Positions 7,989 through 17,275 of a stretch of 64,000 nt of DNA are shown piece by piece. Source of the DNA: Crocosphaera sp. (GTDB taxonomy: Bacteria; Cyanobacteriota; Cyanobacteriia; Cyanobacteriales; Microcystaceae); NCBI RefSeq assembly GCF_030064895.1, contig NZ_JASJEB010000062.1, positions 1 to 64,000 on the forward strand, given 5' to 3'. Under the pieces are notes generated by a model. The model made no database searches, had not been told where the DNA came from, and saw only the letters and a program-made list of their open reading frames with translations. Position 1 is the first letter of the stretch. Every line of letters starts with the position of its first letter. Made by a program: the position numbers and the translations under genes.

Positions 7989-8531
7989 ATGACTGATATT
8001 TTTATAAGTTGTAGTCTCAAAGATATTGAATGGGTTAAGCGTATTCAAGAACATCTTGCACCTTTACTTGAAAGAAAAAATTTATCTCTTTGGTCTTATG
8101 ATTTTATTTATCCTGGAGAAAATTGGCAAGAGACTATAGAAAAGTCCATCAAAGAATCACAAGTTATCATTGTATTAATCAGCGAAAACTATCTGAATTC
8201 AAGTCTTCCAGAAGTTGAGCTATCTCTAATCTCTAAGAAATATCATCAAGATTCTGTTAAGATTTTCCCTGTTATTATTTCTTCTGTTTCCCAGTCGTCT
8301 GTTCCTGATCTTTTTCAAATGATACAAGCTTTTGGTTCTGTTTCTAAACCCTTAAGTGATCTATCAAAAGAAGGACAGGAAAAAGCTTTAAGTGAGTTAA
8401 CAAAAATAATAGATGATTGTGTGTCAGCTAAACCACAGAATATACATATAAAAATAGCAAATATGGGTAATATAACAGATAATGTATTCGTTAATATAGC
8501 AAATAATTTAGCCAAAGATCATGAACAATAA
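7989..8531 (+). CDS. TIR-domain protein
   Basis: Residues 1 to about 125 form a bacterial TIR domain. MTDIFISCSLKDIEWVKRIQ is the first strand and box 1, GENWQETIEKSIKESQVIIV is the BB-loop/helix region, and SENYLNSSLPEVELSLI carries the EL glutamate that is catalytic in NAD-degrading TIRs. The remaining 55 residues have no recognised domain. Bacterial TIRs act as NADase effectors or as adaptors in antiviral immunity. The gene overlaps the following membrane-protein gene by 11 bases, so the two are probably one unit. RBS AGAGG. Confidence 0.85.
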   Translation: MTDIFISCSLKDIEWVKRIQEHLAPLLERKNLSLWSYDFIYPGENWQETIEKSIKESQVIIVLISENYLNSSLPEVELSLISKKYHQDSVKIFPVIISSVSQSSVPDLFQMIQAFGSVSKPLSDLSKEGQEKALSELTKIIDDCVSAKPQNIHIKIANMGNITDNVFVNIANNLAKDHEQ

Positions 8532-9090
8532 TCCAGAGGAAATTCACTCTCAACAAATTGATAATGATGATCTTTTTCTCATTCAAGAAGATGAAGAAGT
8601 TTTTTCTATTCTTATAGCATCTACTAATAAGAATTCAAAACATGATGAATTATTAGGGATGGTTGCTTATGCAAAGTATTCTCTACAAAAACATCAATAT
8701 GTTAGTTTATATAAGCGAGAAAATAGACAATTACCAAGTAAAGAAGTTCTCAAAGCGATTATCACACCTTTCAAAGATGAAAATAGTGATGCTTTATCCT
8801 CACTAAAACAAAGTTCAGAGCAATTTTTAAAAGAATATACTCAAGAGTATTTAGAAAATACTAAACAAGAAAAAATAATACAGCCACTAGAAAAAGTTAT
8901 AGAAAAAAATACTAATTTTTGGGTTGCTGTTTGGGCTGGTATAGTAGGAGCATTTATTTATTCAGTTATAATAGCTTTAGTCATTCTCATTGTAACTGCG
9001 GCTATTCCTAATAATAAGTTTGCCAGAATTATTAAAATTTTACTCGAAGATAATACGACAGAAATAAAACAGCCACCCCAAAACCCTTAA
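8521..9090 (+). CDS. Helical-domain membrane protein coupled to the TIR gene
   Basis: A 189-residue protein. The N-terminal cytosolic half is helical and contains DELLGMVAYAKYSLQKHQYV near residues 40-60, then a regularly charged helical stretch to about 135. One strong hydrophobic segment, WVAVWAGIVGAFIYSVIIAL running into VILIVTAA (about 139-166), is followed by a short tail. I recall uncharacterised bacterial proteins with a similar 'LGMIAY.LYK' helical N-terminus and membrane tail, but cannot name a family securely. Translation is coupled to the TIR gene. It may sense or deliver a signal at the membrane for the TIR effector; this is inferred. Confidence 0.7.
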   Translation: MNNNPEEIHSQQIDNDDLFLIQEDEEVFSILIASTNKNSKHDELLGMVAYAKYSLQKHQYVSLYKRENRQLPSKEVLKAIITPFKDENSDALSSLKQSSEQFLKEYTQEYLENTKQEKIIQPLEKVIEKNTNFWVAVWAGIVGAFIYSVIIALVILIVTAAIPNNKFARIIKILLEDNTTEIKQPPQNP

Positions 9091-9181
9091 ACCTAAATAA
9101 AGGATTAGATTGTAGCAATAAAGGCAAAGACAGAGTATACAATAAATTCGGTTTATTCTATCTAACTCTACAAAAACGCTT

Positions 9182-12100
9182 ATGCCACGCCGCGAAGACT
9201 TAAAGAAAATCTTAATTTTGGGTGCAGGACCCATTGTTATTGGCCAAGCTTGCGAATTCGACTATTCTGGTACTCAAGCCTGTAAAGCACTACGAGAAGA
9301 AGGCTATGAGGTAGTATTGGTGAACTCTAACCCTGCCTCTATTATGACCGATCCAGGAATGGCCAATCGCACCTATATCGAACCCCTCACCCCCGATATG
9401 GTAGCAAAGGTGATTGCCAAAGAACGTCCCGATGCGTTATTACCAACAATGGGAGGACAAACTGCTCTTAATGTTGCCGTAGCGTTGGCAAAAAATGGCG
9501 TTCTCGACAAGTATAATGTAGAACTGATTGGTGCAAAATTACCAGCCATCGAAAAGGCAGAAGATAGGGACTTGTTTAAAGAAGCAATGAACAAGATCGG
9601 GGTTCCCGTCTGTCCTTCAGGTATCGCAAGTACCCTCAAAGAAGCACAAGCGATCGGTGAAGAAATTGGCTCTTACCCTTTAATTATACGTCCTGCCTTC
9701 ACTTTAGGGGGTACAGGAGGAGGTATTGCCTATAACCAGGAAGAATTTGAGGAAATGGCGCAGTTTGGCATCGATGCGTCCCCTGTATCGCAAATTTTAG
9801 TAGAAAAATCCTTATTAGGGTGGAAAGAGTACGAACTGGAAGTAATGCGCGACTTAGCGGATAATGTGGTAATTATCTGTTCCATCGAAAACTTTGACGC
9901 TATGGGTGTGCATACTGGGGACTCTATCACCGTTGCACCGGCGCAAACTTTGACCGATAAGGAGTATCAACGCTTAAGAGACTATTCCCAAGCTATTATA
10001 AGAGAGATTGGGGTAGAAACCGGCGGATCTAACATTCAGTTCTCTGTTAACCCTACCAATGGGGATGTGATCGTTATTGAAATGAACCCCCGTGTCTCTC
10101 GTTCCTCGGCCTTAGCATCGAAAGCAACTGGGTTCCCTATTGCTAAGTTTGCAGCTAAACTTGCAGTGGGTTACACCCTCAACGAAATAAACAACGACAT
10201 CACCAAACAAACCCCTGCATCCTTTGAACCCACCATTGACTATGTGGTAACCAAAATACCCCGTTTTGCCTTTGAAAAGTTCCCCGGTTCTCAAGCTATT
10301 TTAACCACCCAGATGAAGTCTGTGGGGGAAGCAATGGCCATCGGACGCACATTTCAAGAGTCCTTCCAAAAAGCGTTAAGATCCCTAGAAACCGGACGCT
10401 ATGGGTTTGGCTGCGATCGCACAGAAACTTTACCCTCTCTATCCCAAGTTCGTTCAAGTCTGCGTACTCCCAACCCGGATCGAGTTTACAGTATCTATCA
10501 TGCCATGAGATTAGGCATGACACCGGAAGAAATTTATGAGTTGACTGCCATCGATATCTGGTTTTTGGATAAGTTACAGGACATCATCGAAACAGAAAAA
10601 GTCCTCAAACAAACCAAGTTAAACGATATTACAGCGTCTGATATGCGCGCTATCAAACAAAAAGGTTTCAGCGATCGCCAGATAGCTTTTGCTACGAAAA
10701 CAACGGAAGATGAAGTGAGAAACTATCGTAAAGGTTTAGGGATCATTCCTGTTTATAAAGTAGTGGATACTTGCGCTGCTGAGTTTGAAGCTTATACCCC
10801 TTATTATTATTCCACCTACGAACCAGAAGAAACAGAAGTCACTGTTACTGAGAAAAAGAAAGTGATGATCTTAGGAGGAGGTCCCAACCGCATTGGCCAA
10901 GGGATCGAGTTTGACTATTGTTGTTGTCATGCGTCTTTTTCCCTCAGTGACGCAGGGTTTGAAACCATCATGGTTAACTCCAACCCGGAAACCGTTTCTA
11001 CTGATTATGATACTAGCGATCGCTTATATTTTGAACCATTGACCAAAGAAGATGTTTTAAACATCATCGAAACCGAGAACCCTGTGGGGGTTATTATTCA
11101 GTTTGGTGGACAAACACCTTTGAAACTTGCAGTTCCATTGCAGACATACCTGGATAGTCCCGAGTGTCCTGTACAAACGCAGATATGGGGAACTTCGCCC
11201 GACTCTATCGACACAGCAGAAGATCGGGAACGGTTTGAAAAGATTCTTGATGATCTCGATATTAAACAACCTCCTAATGGTATTGCGCGCAGCTATGAGG
11301 AGTCTGCGGTGGTTTCTTCTCGTATTGGTTATCCTGTGGTGGTTCGTCCCTCCTATGTACTGGGAGGACGCGCTATGGAGATCGTTTATTCTGATGAAGA
11401 GTTGGAACGATATATGACCTATGCAGTACAGGTTGAACCGGATCACCCTATTTTGATTGATAAGTTCTTACAAAATGCGATCGAAGTGGATGTTGACGCA
11501 TTGTGTGACGCTACTGGAAAGGTAGTTATTGGTGGCATTATGGAACATATTGAACAAGCAGGGGTACACTCTGGAGACTCTGCTTGTTCGGTTCCTTTTA
11601 CTACTCTTTCTAATAATGCTATTGAGACTATTCGTACTTGGACAACTCAGCTTGCAAATAGTTTAAAAGTTGTCGGTTTAATGAACATTCAATATGCAGT
11701 TCAAGGGGAGACGGTTTATATTTTGGAAGCGAACCCCCGCGCGTCTCGAACGGTTCCCTATGTTTCTAAAGCAACTGGTCGTCCTTTGGCAAAAATTGCC
11801 TCTTTGGTAATGTCAGGAAAAACCTTAGAAGAGTTGGGAATAACAGAAGAATTTGTTCCCCGTCATATTGCTGTTAAAGAAGCGGTTTTACCGTTCCAAA
11901 AATTCCCTGGTGCAGATACTTTATTGGGACCGGAAATGCGTTCTACGGGTGAAGTAATGGGAATAGATGAGGACTTTGGTAAGGCCTTTGCCAAAGCAGA
12001 AATTGCTGCCGGTGTTGATTTAGCTACGGAAGGAACTGTCTTTGTTTCTATGAGCGATCGGGACAAAGTTTCAACGGTTCCAGTGGTTCAAGATTTAGTT

Positions 12101-12427
12101 GAGTTAGGGTTTAAAGTAGTGGCAACTTCTGGAACCCAGAAAGTTTTAGAAGAGAACGGAATAGAAGGAGTAGAAGTAGTTTTAAAACTCCATGAAGGTC
12201 GTCCCCATGTGATAGATTGGATCAAAAATAAACAGATTCAATTTATTATTAATACCCCCAGTGGAGAAGATTCACACGCCGATGGTCGTCGCATTCGTCG
12301 CACTGCTTTAGACTATAAACTACCCATTATTACCACTATAGCAGGGGCAAAAGCAACCGTTGCAGCCATTCGTTCTTTACAGACTGAACCCTTAGAAGTT
12401 AAAGCGTTACAAGACTATATTTCCTAA
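9182..12427 (+). CDS. carB: Carbamoyl-phosphate synthase large subunit
   Basis: The 1081-residue CarB makes carbamoyl phosphate from bicarbonate, glutamine-derived ammonia and 2 ATP for arginine and pyrimidine synthesis. Two homologous ATP-grasp halves are visible. The first begins [20 protein letters not shown] and has [16 protein letters not shown] near 170. The second begins [20 protein letters not shown] near 560 and has [15 protein letters not shown] near 725. The C-terminal 140 residues are the allosteric MGS domain ([10 protein letters not shown]). Length and order are canonical. It acts with CarA, which is not in the window. Confidence 0.97.
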   Translation: MPRREDLKKILILGAGPIVIGQACEFDYSGTQACKALREEGYEVVLVNSNPASIMTDPGMANRTYIEPLTPDMVAKVIAKERPDALLPTMGGQTALNVAVALAKNGVLDKYNVELIGAKLPAIEKAEDRDLFKEAMNKIGVPVCPSGIASTLKEAQAIGEEIGSYPLIIRPAFTLGGTGGGIAYNQEEFEEMAQFGIDASPVSQILVEKSLLGWKEYELEVMRDLADNVVIICSIENFDAMGVHTGDSITVAPAQTLTDKEYQRLRDYSQAIIREIGVETGGSNIQFSVNPTNGDVIVIEMNPRVSRSSALASKATGFPIAKFAAKLAVGYTLNEINNDITKQTPASFEPTIDYVVTKIPRFAFEKFPGSQAILTTQMKSVGEAMAIGRTFQESFQKALRSLETGRYGFGCDRTETLPSLSQVRSSLRTPNPDRVYSIYHAMRLGMTPEEIYELTAIDIWFLDKLQDIIETEKVLKQTKLNDITASDMRAIKQKGFSDRQIAFATKTTEDEVRNYRKGLGIIPVYKVVDTCAAEFEAYTPYYYSTYEPEETEVTVTEKKKVMILGGGPNRIGQGIEFDYCCCHASFSLSDAGFETIMVNSNPETVSTDYDTSDRLYFEPLTKEDVLNIIETENPVGVIIQFGGQTPLKLAVPLQTYLDSPECPVQTQIWGTSPDSIDTAEDRERFEKILDDLDIKQPPNGIARSYEESAVVSSRIGYPVVVRPSYVLGGRAMEIVYSDEELERYMTYAVQVEPDHPILIDKFLQNAIEVDVDALCDATGKVVIGGIMEHIEQAGVHSGDSACSVPFTTLSNNAIETIRTWTTQLANSLKVVGLMNIQYAVQGETVYILEANPRASRTVPYVSKATGRPLAKIASLVMSGKTLEELGITEEFVPRHIAVKEAVLPFQKFPGADTLLGPEMRSTGEVMGIDEDFGKAFAKAEIAAGVDLATEGTVFVSMSDRDKVSTVPVVQDLVELGFKVVATSGTQKVLEENGIEGVEVVLKLHEGRPHVIDWIKNKQIQFIINTPSGEDSHADGRRIRRTALDYKLPIITTIAGAKATVAAIRSLQTEPLEVKALQDYIS

Positions 12428-12437
12428 CATTTCGTCG

Positions 12438-12459
12438 GGTGGGCATTGCCCACCTTTTT
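12438..12459 (+). terminator. carB intrinsic terminator
   Basis: GGTGGGCATTGCCCACC forms an 8-bp GC-rich stem followed directly by TTTTTG, 10 bases past the carB stop. The stem is the core of the REP-like palindrome family of this genome. Confidence 0.8.
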
Positions 12460-12502
12460 GTTATATCATTAAGCTATCATCAAGTATAGGAGGTAAGATA
12501 AA

Positions 12503-12682
12503 ATTTTACCCACCAATGAACAAGGACAAAAATGTATTTATTTATGTCAGTCCTTAACCAATACTTATCAGCCAATTTATTTAGTACGTCTTGATGAAAG
12601 AGACGGTCAATTATTTATTTTGGCAGGTAATGATATTCAGATATTAATTAATCGTAATGGAGATTGGGAGTTTTTAACATGA
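12503..12682 (+). CDS. DUF6888-like protein, apparently starting at ATT
   Basis: An open frame of 59 codons reads (I)LPTNEQGQKCIYLCQSLTN, then YQPIYLVRLDERDGQLFILA and ends GDWEFLT. This matches my recollection of the cyanobacterial DUF6888 family, whose members begin M-x-PTNEQA. No ATG, GTG or TTG exists at the expected start and a TAA lies 6 bases before. ATT at 12503 sits 9 bases after a perfect AGGAGG (12488-12493), exactly where ATG is expected. It ends by ATGA overlap with the DUF6887-like gene. Either an AUU start is used, as in infC, or the gene has lost its start codon. Confidence 0.7.
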   Translation: MLPTNEQGQKCIYLCQSLTNTYQPIYLVRLDERDGQLFILAGNDIQILINRNGDWEFLT

Positions 12683-12876
12683 AACCAGATTTTAATAACA
12701 TGAGCAAAGATCAATTACGTCAATATGTTATTACTCATCAAGAGGATAAAGAGGCGTTTTATATTTATGTAGATCGTTTAAAATCTAATCCTTCTACTCA
12801 AGTATATTCTAATTCTCTTTCTCCTAAAGAAATTGATGAACTTGTCACTAATCATTTAAAAGAAAAACAAAATTAA
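12679..12876 (+). CDS. DUF6887-like protein
   Basis: A 65-residue protein starting MKPDFNNMSKDQLRQYVITH, a pattern I associate with DUF6887, the usual partner of DUF6888. The start at 12679 is chosen over 12664 because it overlaps the upstream stop as ATGA and matches the family's MKP(D/N)F beginning. The function is unknown; such small coupled pairs among toxin-antitoxin genes suggest a similar role. The next gene, brnA, begins 7 bases later. Confidence 0.75.
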   Translation: MKPDFNNMSKDQLRQYVITHQEDKEAFYIYVDRLKSNPSTQVYSNSLSPKEIDELVTNHLKEKQN

Positions 12877-12883
12877 AATAATT

Positions 12884-13174
12884 ATGGTTATTTGTAAATT
12901 ATCAAATCCTTATCAACCTTCCGATGAAGAATTAGCACAAATAAGAGCAATTTCTGATGATGAAATTGACTTTTATGATGCACCTGAAACTGATCTAGAA
13001 TTTTTGTCAAAAGCAACTAAAGTTAGTCCAAAAAAACAGGATAAAACTAAGGTATTAGTATCTTTAGATCAAGAATTAATGAACTGGTTAAAAAGTGAAT
13101 CTGAAAGTCAAGGACTTGATTATTCTTCTTTGATTACTTCAATTTTATTCTCTTACAAAGAAGAAAATAATTAA
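12884..13174 (+). CDS. brnA: BrnA-type RHH antitoxin
   Basis: A 96-residue protein with the BrnA-like segment ISDDEIDFYDAPETDLEFL (about residues 24-42). A C-terminal ribbon-helix-helix follows: TKVLVSLDQELMNWLKSESE and then the second helix. BrnA neutralises BrnT and represses the operon. Here it precedes brnT by one base, whereas the classical order is brnT-brnA. A decayed copy of this gene lies at 15225-15300. Confidence 0.82.
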   Translation: MVICKLSNPYQPSDEELAQIRAISDDEIDFYDAPETDLEFLSKATKVSPKKQDKTKVLVSLDQELMNWLKSESESQGLDYSSLITSILFSYKEENN

Positions 13175-13175
13175 C

Positions 13176-13472
13176 ATGGATATTTTTCATGTACATAATG
13201 GAATTACATTTGAATGGGATGAGAAAAAAGCAGTTTTAAATCTTAATAAACATAATAGTTCTTTTGAAAAAGCTTGCGAAATCTTTTTTGACCCCTTTTT
13301 ATTATCATTAGAAACAGAATATGTGCAAGGAGAAGAACGAGATCGTATAATTGGGTTAACCTTAGACTGGAAACTTTTATTAGTGGTTTATTTCTTAAAA
13401 CAAGATACCATAAGAATAATATCAGCACGTCCCACAACTTCTACAGAAAGAAAACAATATGAAATTCGATAA
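13176..13472 (+). CDS. brnT: BrnT-type ribonuclease toxin
   Basis: The 98-residue product has the BrnT hallmarks FEWDEKKAVLNLNKHNSSFE (residues 9-28), an FFDP turn, ERDRIIGLT, and the C-terminal IRIISARPTTSTERKQYE with the Arg and Glu residues used in RNA cleavage. The length is typical. It is sandwiched between two RHH genes, following brnA by one base and overlapping the next gene by 14 bases. Confidence 0.88.
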   Translation: MDIFHVHNGITFEWDEKKAVLNLNKHNSSFEKACEIFFDPFLLSLETEYVQGEERDRIIGLTLDWKLLLVVYFLKQDTIRIISARPTTSTERKQYEIR

Positions 13473-13743
13473 ACTTAAACAGCGTTTACATCAAGATAGA
13501 CCAAAGATTACAATCAATTTAGAAATTCCAGAAGATGTATTAAAAGACTTACAAAAAATTGCCCCAAAGTTAGGATTTTCTAATTATCAAGCTTTAATTC
13601 GTGCGTATATTGGTCAAGGTTTAAGAGTTGATTTGGAAAAACTCGACAATGATAGTATATCAAGTTTAATTGATAGTTTAAGAAAACATGGGGTTACTGA
13701 TGATGTTATTGCTGCTGCTGTAGCTGATACAAAACAATCTTAA
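13459..13743 (+). CDS. Second RHH/CopG-like antitoxin overlapping brnT
   Basis: A 94-residue protein with a likely RHH core, ITINLEIPEDVLKDLQKIA then LGFSNYQALIRAYIGQGLR (about residues 17-56), and an acidic C-terminal tail. Its start lies inside the end of brnT, so the three genes are one operon. It could be the true BrnT partner, with the upstream brnA serving as a backup, or a repressor. Confidence 0.72.
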   Translation: MKFDKLKQRLHQDRPKITINLEIPEDVLKDLQKIAPKLGFSNYQALIRAYIGQGLRVDLEKLDNDSISSLIDSLRKHGVTDDVIAAAVADTKQS

Positions 13744-13804
13744 TGTTAGTTAGCTGAAATATTTGGGAATACTAATACAAGGTATCAGTTAGATCAATTT
13801 GTTT

Positions 13805-15103
13805 ATGGAATGGAAAAATTGGCAAAATACATCTTTCAAGTCCAAAGATCATCTTCCCTCATATTCGGGTATTTATGTAGTAGCAGATAAAGATGATCGT
13901 GTTTGGTATGTTGGACAAGCTAAAAATATATACTTAAGATGGCAAGGTACAAGTCATCATCGATATCCTCAACTAAATCGATCGCATAAAAAATTCAATT
14001 ACACTATCTATTATTATCCATTTTCCCTTGAACAACTAGACGAAAAAGAACGTTACTATATCAATACCCTTAACCCAGAACTAAATAATAGTGAAGTTAA
14101 ACAATATCTTCCTAAAGTTCCCTCTCTTGAAGAAGAAATTAAACGTATTCTTAAGGTACTCAATAAACCCAATAGTCTCTATCCAACCGTCCGATCACTG
14201 ATTTTAGGCCAGTATCAAGATAATAATAATACTATTCATGTTTTGTGTCTTATTAATACTAATGACTATGACATATTGCAAAACTCAGCAACGAGAAAAA
14301 ATGGAGGTTTAGTTAGAAATGCTTGGTCTGGACTTTATCGACATTCTAAGCGTACAATTGTTTGGATAGACACCCCTATTTATACAATGTCTGGATATCA
14401 GTTTGAGTTTTATGGTGGGTCAGAAGTCATTAATCATTTGGAGAGACACAGTGATCAAAGAAGTCGTTATCTTGAAAAAGCAACTATCTTAGGGGTTGAT
14501 GTCTTGATGATAAAAGACTTGAGAATTCTTACTCTATCTAAATTACCTTTAAAAGACAAATTAAAAGACAAATTACCTTTATTAGAAAACAAAATGAATA
14601 CAAACAATCAACAAGAATCACAAACCCAGTCCGAAGCATTAGTAACACCATCTTTACCCAAAAAGATGAAGCGATGGTTAGTAAATGTAGAAGATGTTGA
14701 AGTAGAAATCTGTAAAGATGAAAATGAAAAATATTATGTCCGACATAATTTATATTGGTATATTTTCTCTGGGAGAAAAAATCCAGATCCTATTCATAAT
14801 TGTGTGATCAAGAACTGTGAAGATATAGTAAATAATAAACTAACTACAATTTGGTGGGCAGGTTACAGTTTTAAATTTGAAGAACTTGAGTTTGAAGAGG
14901 GACTTATAACCGAAGCTGTATTATTACCTTTAAAGATGTTTGAGGACTTTATTAAGTATTTATATGAAAACAATTTGAAAAATGACCGTTTTTCTGGTTA
15001 TATTCTTCCTCCTGGACCTCCAAAATCTATGGGTTCTTCTTATAGAATATATCAATTAGGTAAATGGCTTCAAAATAATAGTTTAGAACAATTTAAAAAG
15101 TAG
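13805..15103 (+). CDS. GIY-YIG nuclease-domain protein
   Basis: The 432-residue protein has an N-terminal GIY-YIG fold (about residues 18-95): SGIYVVAD, then VWYVGQAKNIYLRW, the ERYYINTLNPELN segment with the metal-binding Glu, and a final Asn. The middle (about 100-280) and C-terminal part (about 288-432, WLVNVEDVEVEICKDENEKY onward) resemble nothing I recognise. ATG at 13805 is preferred over TTG at 13799. It may be a standalone nuclease of an accessory system; the island context suggests a conflict role, which is inferred. Confidence 0.75.
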   Translation: MEWKNWQNTSFKSKDHLPSYSGIYVVADKDDRVWYVGQAKNIYLRWQGTSHHRYPQLNRSHKKFNYTIYYYPFSLEQLDEKERYYINTLNPELNNSEVKQYLPKVPSLEEEIKRILKVLNKPNSLYPTVRSLILGQYQDNNNTIHVLCLINTNDYDILQNSATRKNGGLVRNAWSGLYRHSKRTIVWIDTPIYTMSGYQFEFYGGSEVINHLERHSDQRSRYLEKATILGVDVLMIKDLRILTLSKLPLKDKLKDKLPLLENKMNTNNQQESQTQSEALVTPSLPKKMKRWLVNVEDVEVEICKDENEKYYVRHNLYWYIFSGRKNPDPIHNCVIKNCEDIVNNKLTTIWWAGYSFKFEELEFEEGLITEAVLLPLKMFEDFIKYLYENNLKNDRFSGYILPPGPPKSMGSSYRIYQLGKWLQNNSLEQFKK

Positions 15104-15224
15104 TTAATTTTAAAGCGATCGCTTAATTATGATGAACAAGGAAACTGGTTAGGAAATAAATGATATAATTTAACTAATTAACAGTTTTTACCTGAGTCTA
15201 TGTTGAACTTTTATTGTCCCTATT

Positions 15225-15300
15225 GATGAAATTGACTTTTCTAATGCACCCGAAAATAATTTATAATTTTGTTCAAACGCAACTAAAATTAGCCCAAACT
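15225..15300 (+). pseudogene. Relic of a brnA copy
   Basis: GATGAAATTGACTTTTCTAA and the following 55 bases align with the middle of brnA at about 12958-13035, giving DEIDFSNAPENN, a stop and then SNATKISP. Start and DNA-binding part are absent. It is a leftover of a duplicated brnA, sitting between the GIY-YIG and nucleotidyltransferase genes. Confidence 0.75.
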
Positions 15301-15314
15301 TAAAACATAAAAAA

Positions 15315-15635
15315 ATGAATGATAAGTTAAACTCTATTTTAAAATCAATAGACAACTATTTACAAAATATCTATCATGATGAACTAGATAAAGTCATTCT
15401 TTTTGGATCTCAAGCGAGGGGTGATGCAACTTTTCAATCAGATATTGATATTTTAATTGTTTTAAAACATTCTTTTAGTTATTATCAAGAAGTCAAAAAA
15501 ATAAGTGAATTTATTAGTGAATTATCTTTAGAATATAATCAATTAATTAGTTGTTGTTTTACTACATCACAGCAATGGGAAATAGAAAATAGTGCTTTTT
15601 ATCGTAATATTCATAGAGAAGGAATAGTTTTATGA
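15315..15635 (+). CDS. MNT-type nucleotidyltransferase (second MNT/HEPN pair)
   Basis: A 106-residue minimal nucleotidyltransferase. VILFGSQARGDATFQSDIDI carries GSx10DxD with G31, S32, D43 and D45. It is unrelated in detail to the mntA at 4042 and lacks its N-terminal extension. It overlaps the following HEPN gene by ATGA. It is probably the modifying antitoxin or partner of that protein. Confidence 0.85.
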   Translation: MNDKLNSILKSIDNYLQNIYHDELDKVILFGSQARGDATFQSDIDILIVLKHSFSYYQEVKKISEFISELSLEYNQLISCCFTTSQQWEIENSAFYRNIHREGIVL

Positions 15636-16003
15636 ATGAAATTCAGCGTAAATTTTTAGAAAAACCAGAAAAAAGTTTAGCCGTTGCTAGACAAATAAAT
15701 GAGACAGGTTATTCTGAGTTTGCCGTATCGAGAGCCTACTATACTATGTTTTATGTTGCTTCTGCTTTCTTAGAAGGAGAAAATTTATCTTATGGAAAAC
15801 ACTCAGCCATCATTTCTGCCTTTGGACAATATTTTGCTAAGACTGAACGAGTTCCTAAAAAGTATCATCGTTATTTAATTGAAGCAGAAAAACTTAGAAA
15901 AGGAGCAGATTATAATCTCGATATTGACATTAGTTTTGATGAAGCTAATCAAGTTATACAGCAAGCAGAAGAAATGTTAGTATTTGCTTTTGACCATTTA
16001 TGA
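15632..16003 (+). CDS. HEPN-domain protein (PF05168-like)
   Basis: This 123-residue four-helix HEPN protein has SEFAVSRAYYTMFYVASAFL (about 25-46), GKHSAIISAFGQYFAKTERV and the C-terminal LRKGADYNLD motif. Unlike HepT at 4464 it lacks an obvious R-x4-H RNase motif, so it may not be a ribonuclease. It is the coupled partner of the nucleotidyltransferase gene and faces psbA tail to tail. Confidence 0.82.
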   Translation: MNEIQRKFLEKPEKSLAVARQINETGYSEFAVSRAYYTMFYVASAFLEGENLSYGKHSAIISAFGQYFAKTERVPKKYHRYLIEAEKLRKGADYNLDIDISFDEANQVIQQAEEMLVFAFDHL

Positions 16004-16031
16004 AAAACTATTTTATCATTTTATAAACAAC

Positions 16032-16065
16032 AAAAAAGCACCCTCATTTCTGAGAGTGCTTTTTT
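16032..16065. terminator. Bidirectional terminator between the HEPN gene and psbA
   Basis: AAAAAAGCACCCTCA and TGAGAGTGCTTTTTT pair around a TTTC loop. The stem is flanked by A-runs and T-runs, so it can serve both convergent transcripts. It lies 27 bases past the psbA stop. Confidence 0.85.
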
Positions 16066-16091
16066 GTTAATATTTAATTTTTATCAAGGAA

Positions 16092-17162
16092 TTAACCATT
16101 GATTACAGGAGCAGATACAGGCTCAGCAGAAGCTAAGTCTAAGGGGAAGTTGTGAGCGTTACGCTCGTGCATTACTTCCATTCCGATTCCTGCACGGTTT
16201 AATACATCAGCCCAGGTTCCGATTACACGGCCTTGAGAATCAAGGATAGACTGGTTGAAGTTGAAACCGTTTAAGTTGAACGCCATGGTGGATACACCCA
16301 TTGCGGTGAACCAGATTCCGATTACAGGCCATGCACCTAAGAAGAAGTGTAAAGCACGGCTGTTGTTGAAGGAAGCGTATTGGAAGATTAAGCGACCGAA
16401 GTAACCGTGAGCAGCTACGATGTTGTAGGTTTCTTCTTCTTGTCCGAATTTGTAACCGTAGTTTTGAGATTCAACTTCGGTGGTTTCACGAACTAAAGAA
16501 GAGGTTACTAAGGAACCGTGCATAGCGGAGAATAAAGATCCACCGAATACACCAGCAACACCCAACATGTGGAAGGGGTGCATTAAGATGTTGTGCTCAG
16601 CTTGGAACACGAACATGAAGTTGAAGGTTCCAGAGATTCCTAAAGGCATTCCATCAGAGAAAGAACCTTGTCCGATGGGGTAGATTAAGAATACTGCGGT
16701 AGCAGCGGATACAGGTGCAGAGTATGCAACACAGATCCAAGGACGCATTCCTAAACGGTAGGAAAGTTCCCACTGACGACCCATGTAGCAAAATACTCCA
16801 ATTAAGAAGTGGAAGATTACTAACTGGTAAGGACCGCCGTTGTAAAGCCACTCATCTAAAGAAGCAGCTTCCCAGATGGGGTAGAAGTGAAGACCAATCG
16901 CATTGGAAGAAGGAACTACTGCACCGGAAACGATATTGTTTCCATAGAGTAAAGAACCAGCTACAGGCTCACGAATACCGTCGATGTCAACGGGAGGAGC
17001 AGCGATGAAGGCGATGATGAAGCAGGTGGTAGCAGTTAAGAGGGTGGGGATCATTAAAGTACCGAACCAACCTACATAGATGCGGTTGTTGGTGCTGGTC
17101 ACCCACTGACAAAACTGTTCCCATACGGAAACGCTCTCGCGTTGTTGTAAGGTGGTAGTCAT
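16092..17162 (-). CDS. psbA: Photosystem II D1 protein
   Basis: The 356-residue D1 subunit of the PSII reaction centre has five transmembrane helices in the thylakoid. All key residues are present: Y161 (YZ), H198 and H215, H272, S264 at the QB site, and the Mn4Ca ligands D170, E189, H332, E333, H337, D342 and A344. CtpA would cleave after A344, removing a 12-residue tail four residues shorter than the Synechocystis form. Residue 130 is Gln, as in the standard low-light D1 form. Cyanobacteria carry several psbA copies; only one is in this window. Confidence 0.97.
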   Translation of the reverse strand: MTTTLQQRESVSVWEQFCQWVTSTNNRIYVGWFGTLMIPTLLTATTCFIIAFIAAPPVDIDGIREPVAGSLLYGNNIVSGAVVPSSNAIGLHFYPIWEAASLDEWLYNGGPYQLVIFHFLIGVFCYMGRQWELSYRLGMRPWICVAYSAPVSAATAVFLIYPIGQGSFSDGMPLGISGTFNFMFVFQAEHNILMHPFHMLGVAGVFGGSLFSAMHGSLVTSSLVRETTEVESQNYGYKFGQEEETYNIVAAHGYFGRLIFQYASFNNSRALHFFLGAWPVIGIWFTAMGVSTMAFNLNGFNFNQSILDSQGRVIGTWADVLNRAGIGMEVMHERNAHNFPLDLASAEPVSAPVING

Positions 17163-17246
17163 TTTGGTATAATTCCTATTCGTTTTTCAAGGTACGAAGG
17201 TTGGCTTTTTTGCCCGAAGGCGTTTGCCGTTTGTATGTATGAATCT

Positions 17247-17275
17247 ATATTAACGAACCTGTAACGGTTTGTAAA
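17247..17275 (-). promoter_or_regulatory. psbA promoter (-35 TTTACA, 17 bp, -10 TAATAT)
   Basis: On the minus strand TTTACA (17275-17270) and TAATAT (17252-17247) are separated by exactly 17 bases, 84 bases upstream of the psbA ATG. The arrangement matches sigma70-type psbA promoters. The leader between contains short GC hairpins (GGC..GCC). Confidence 0.8.
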
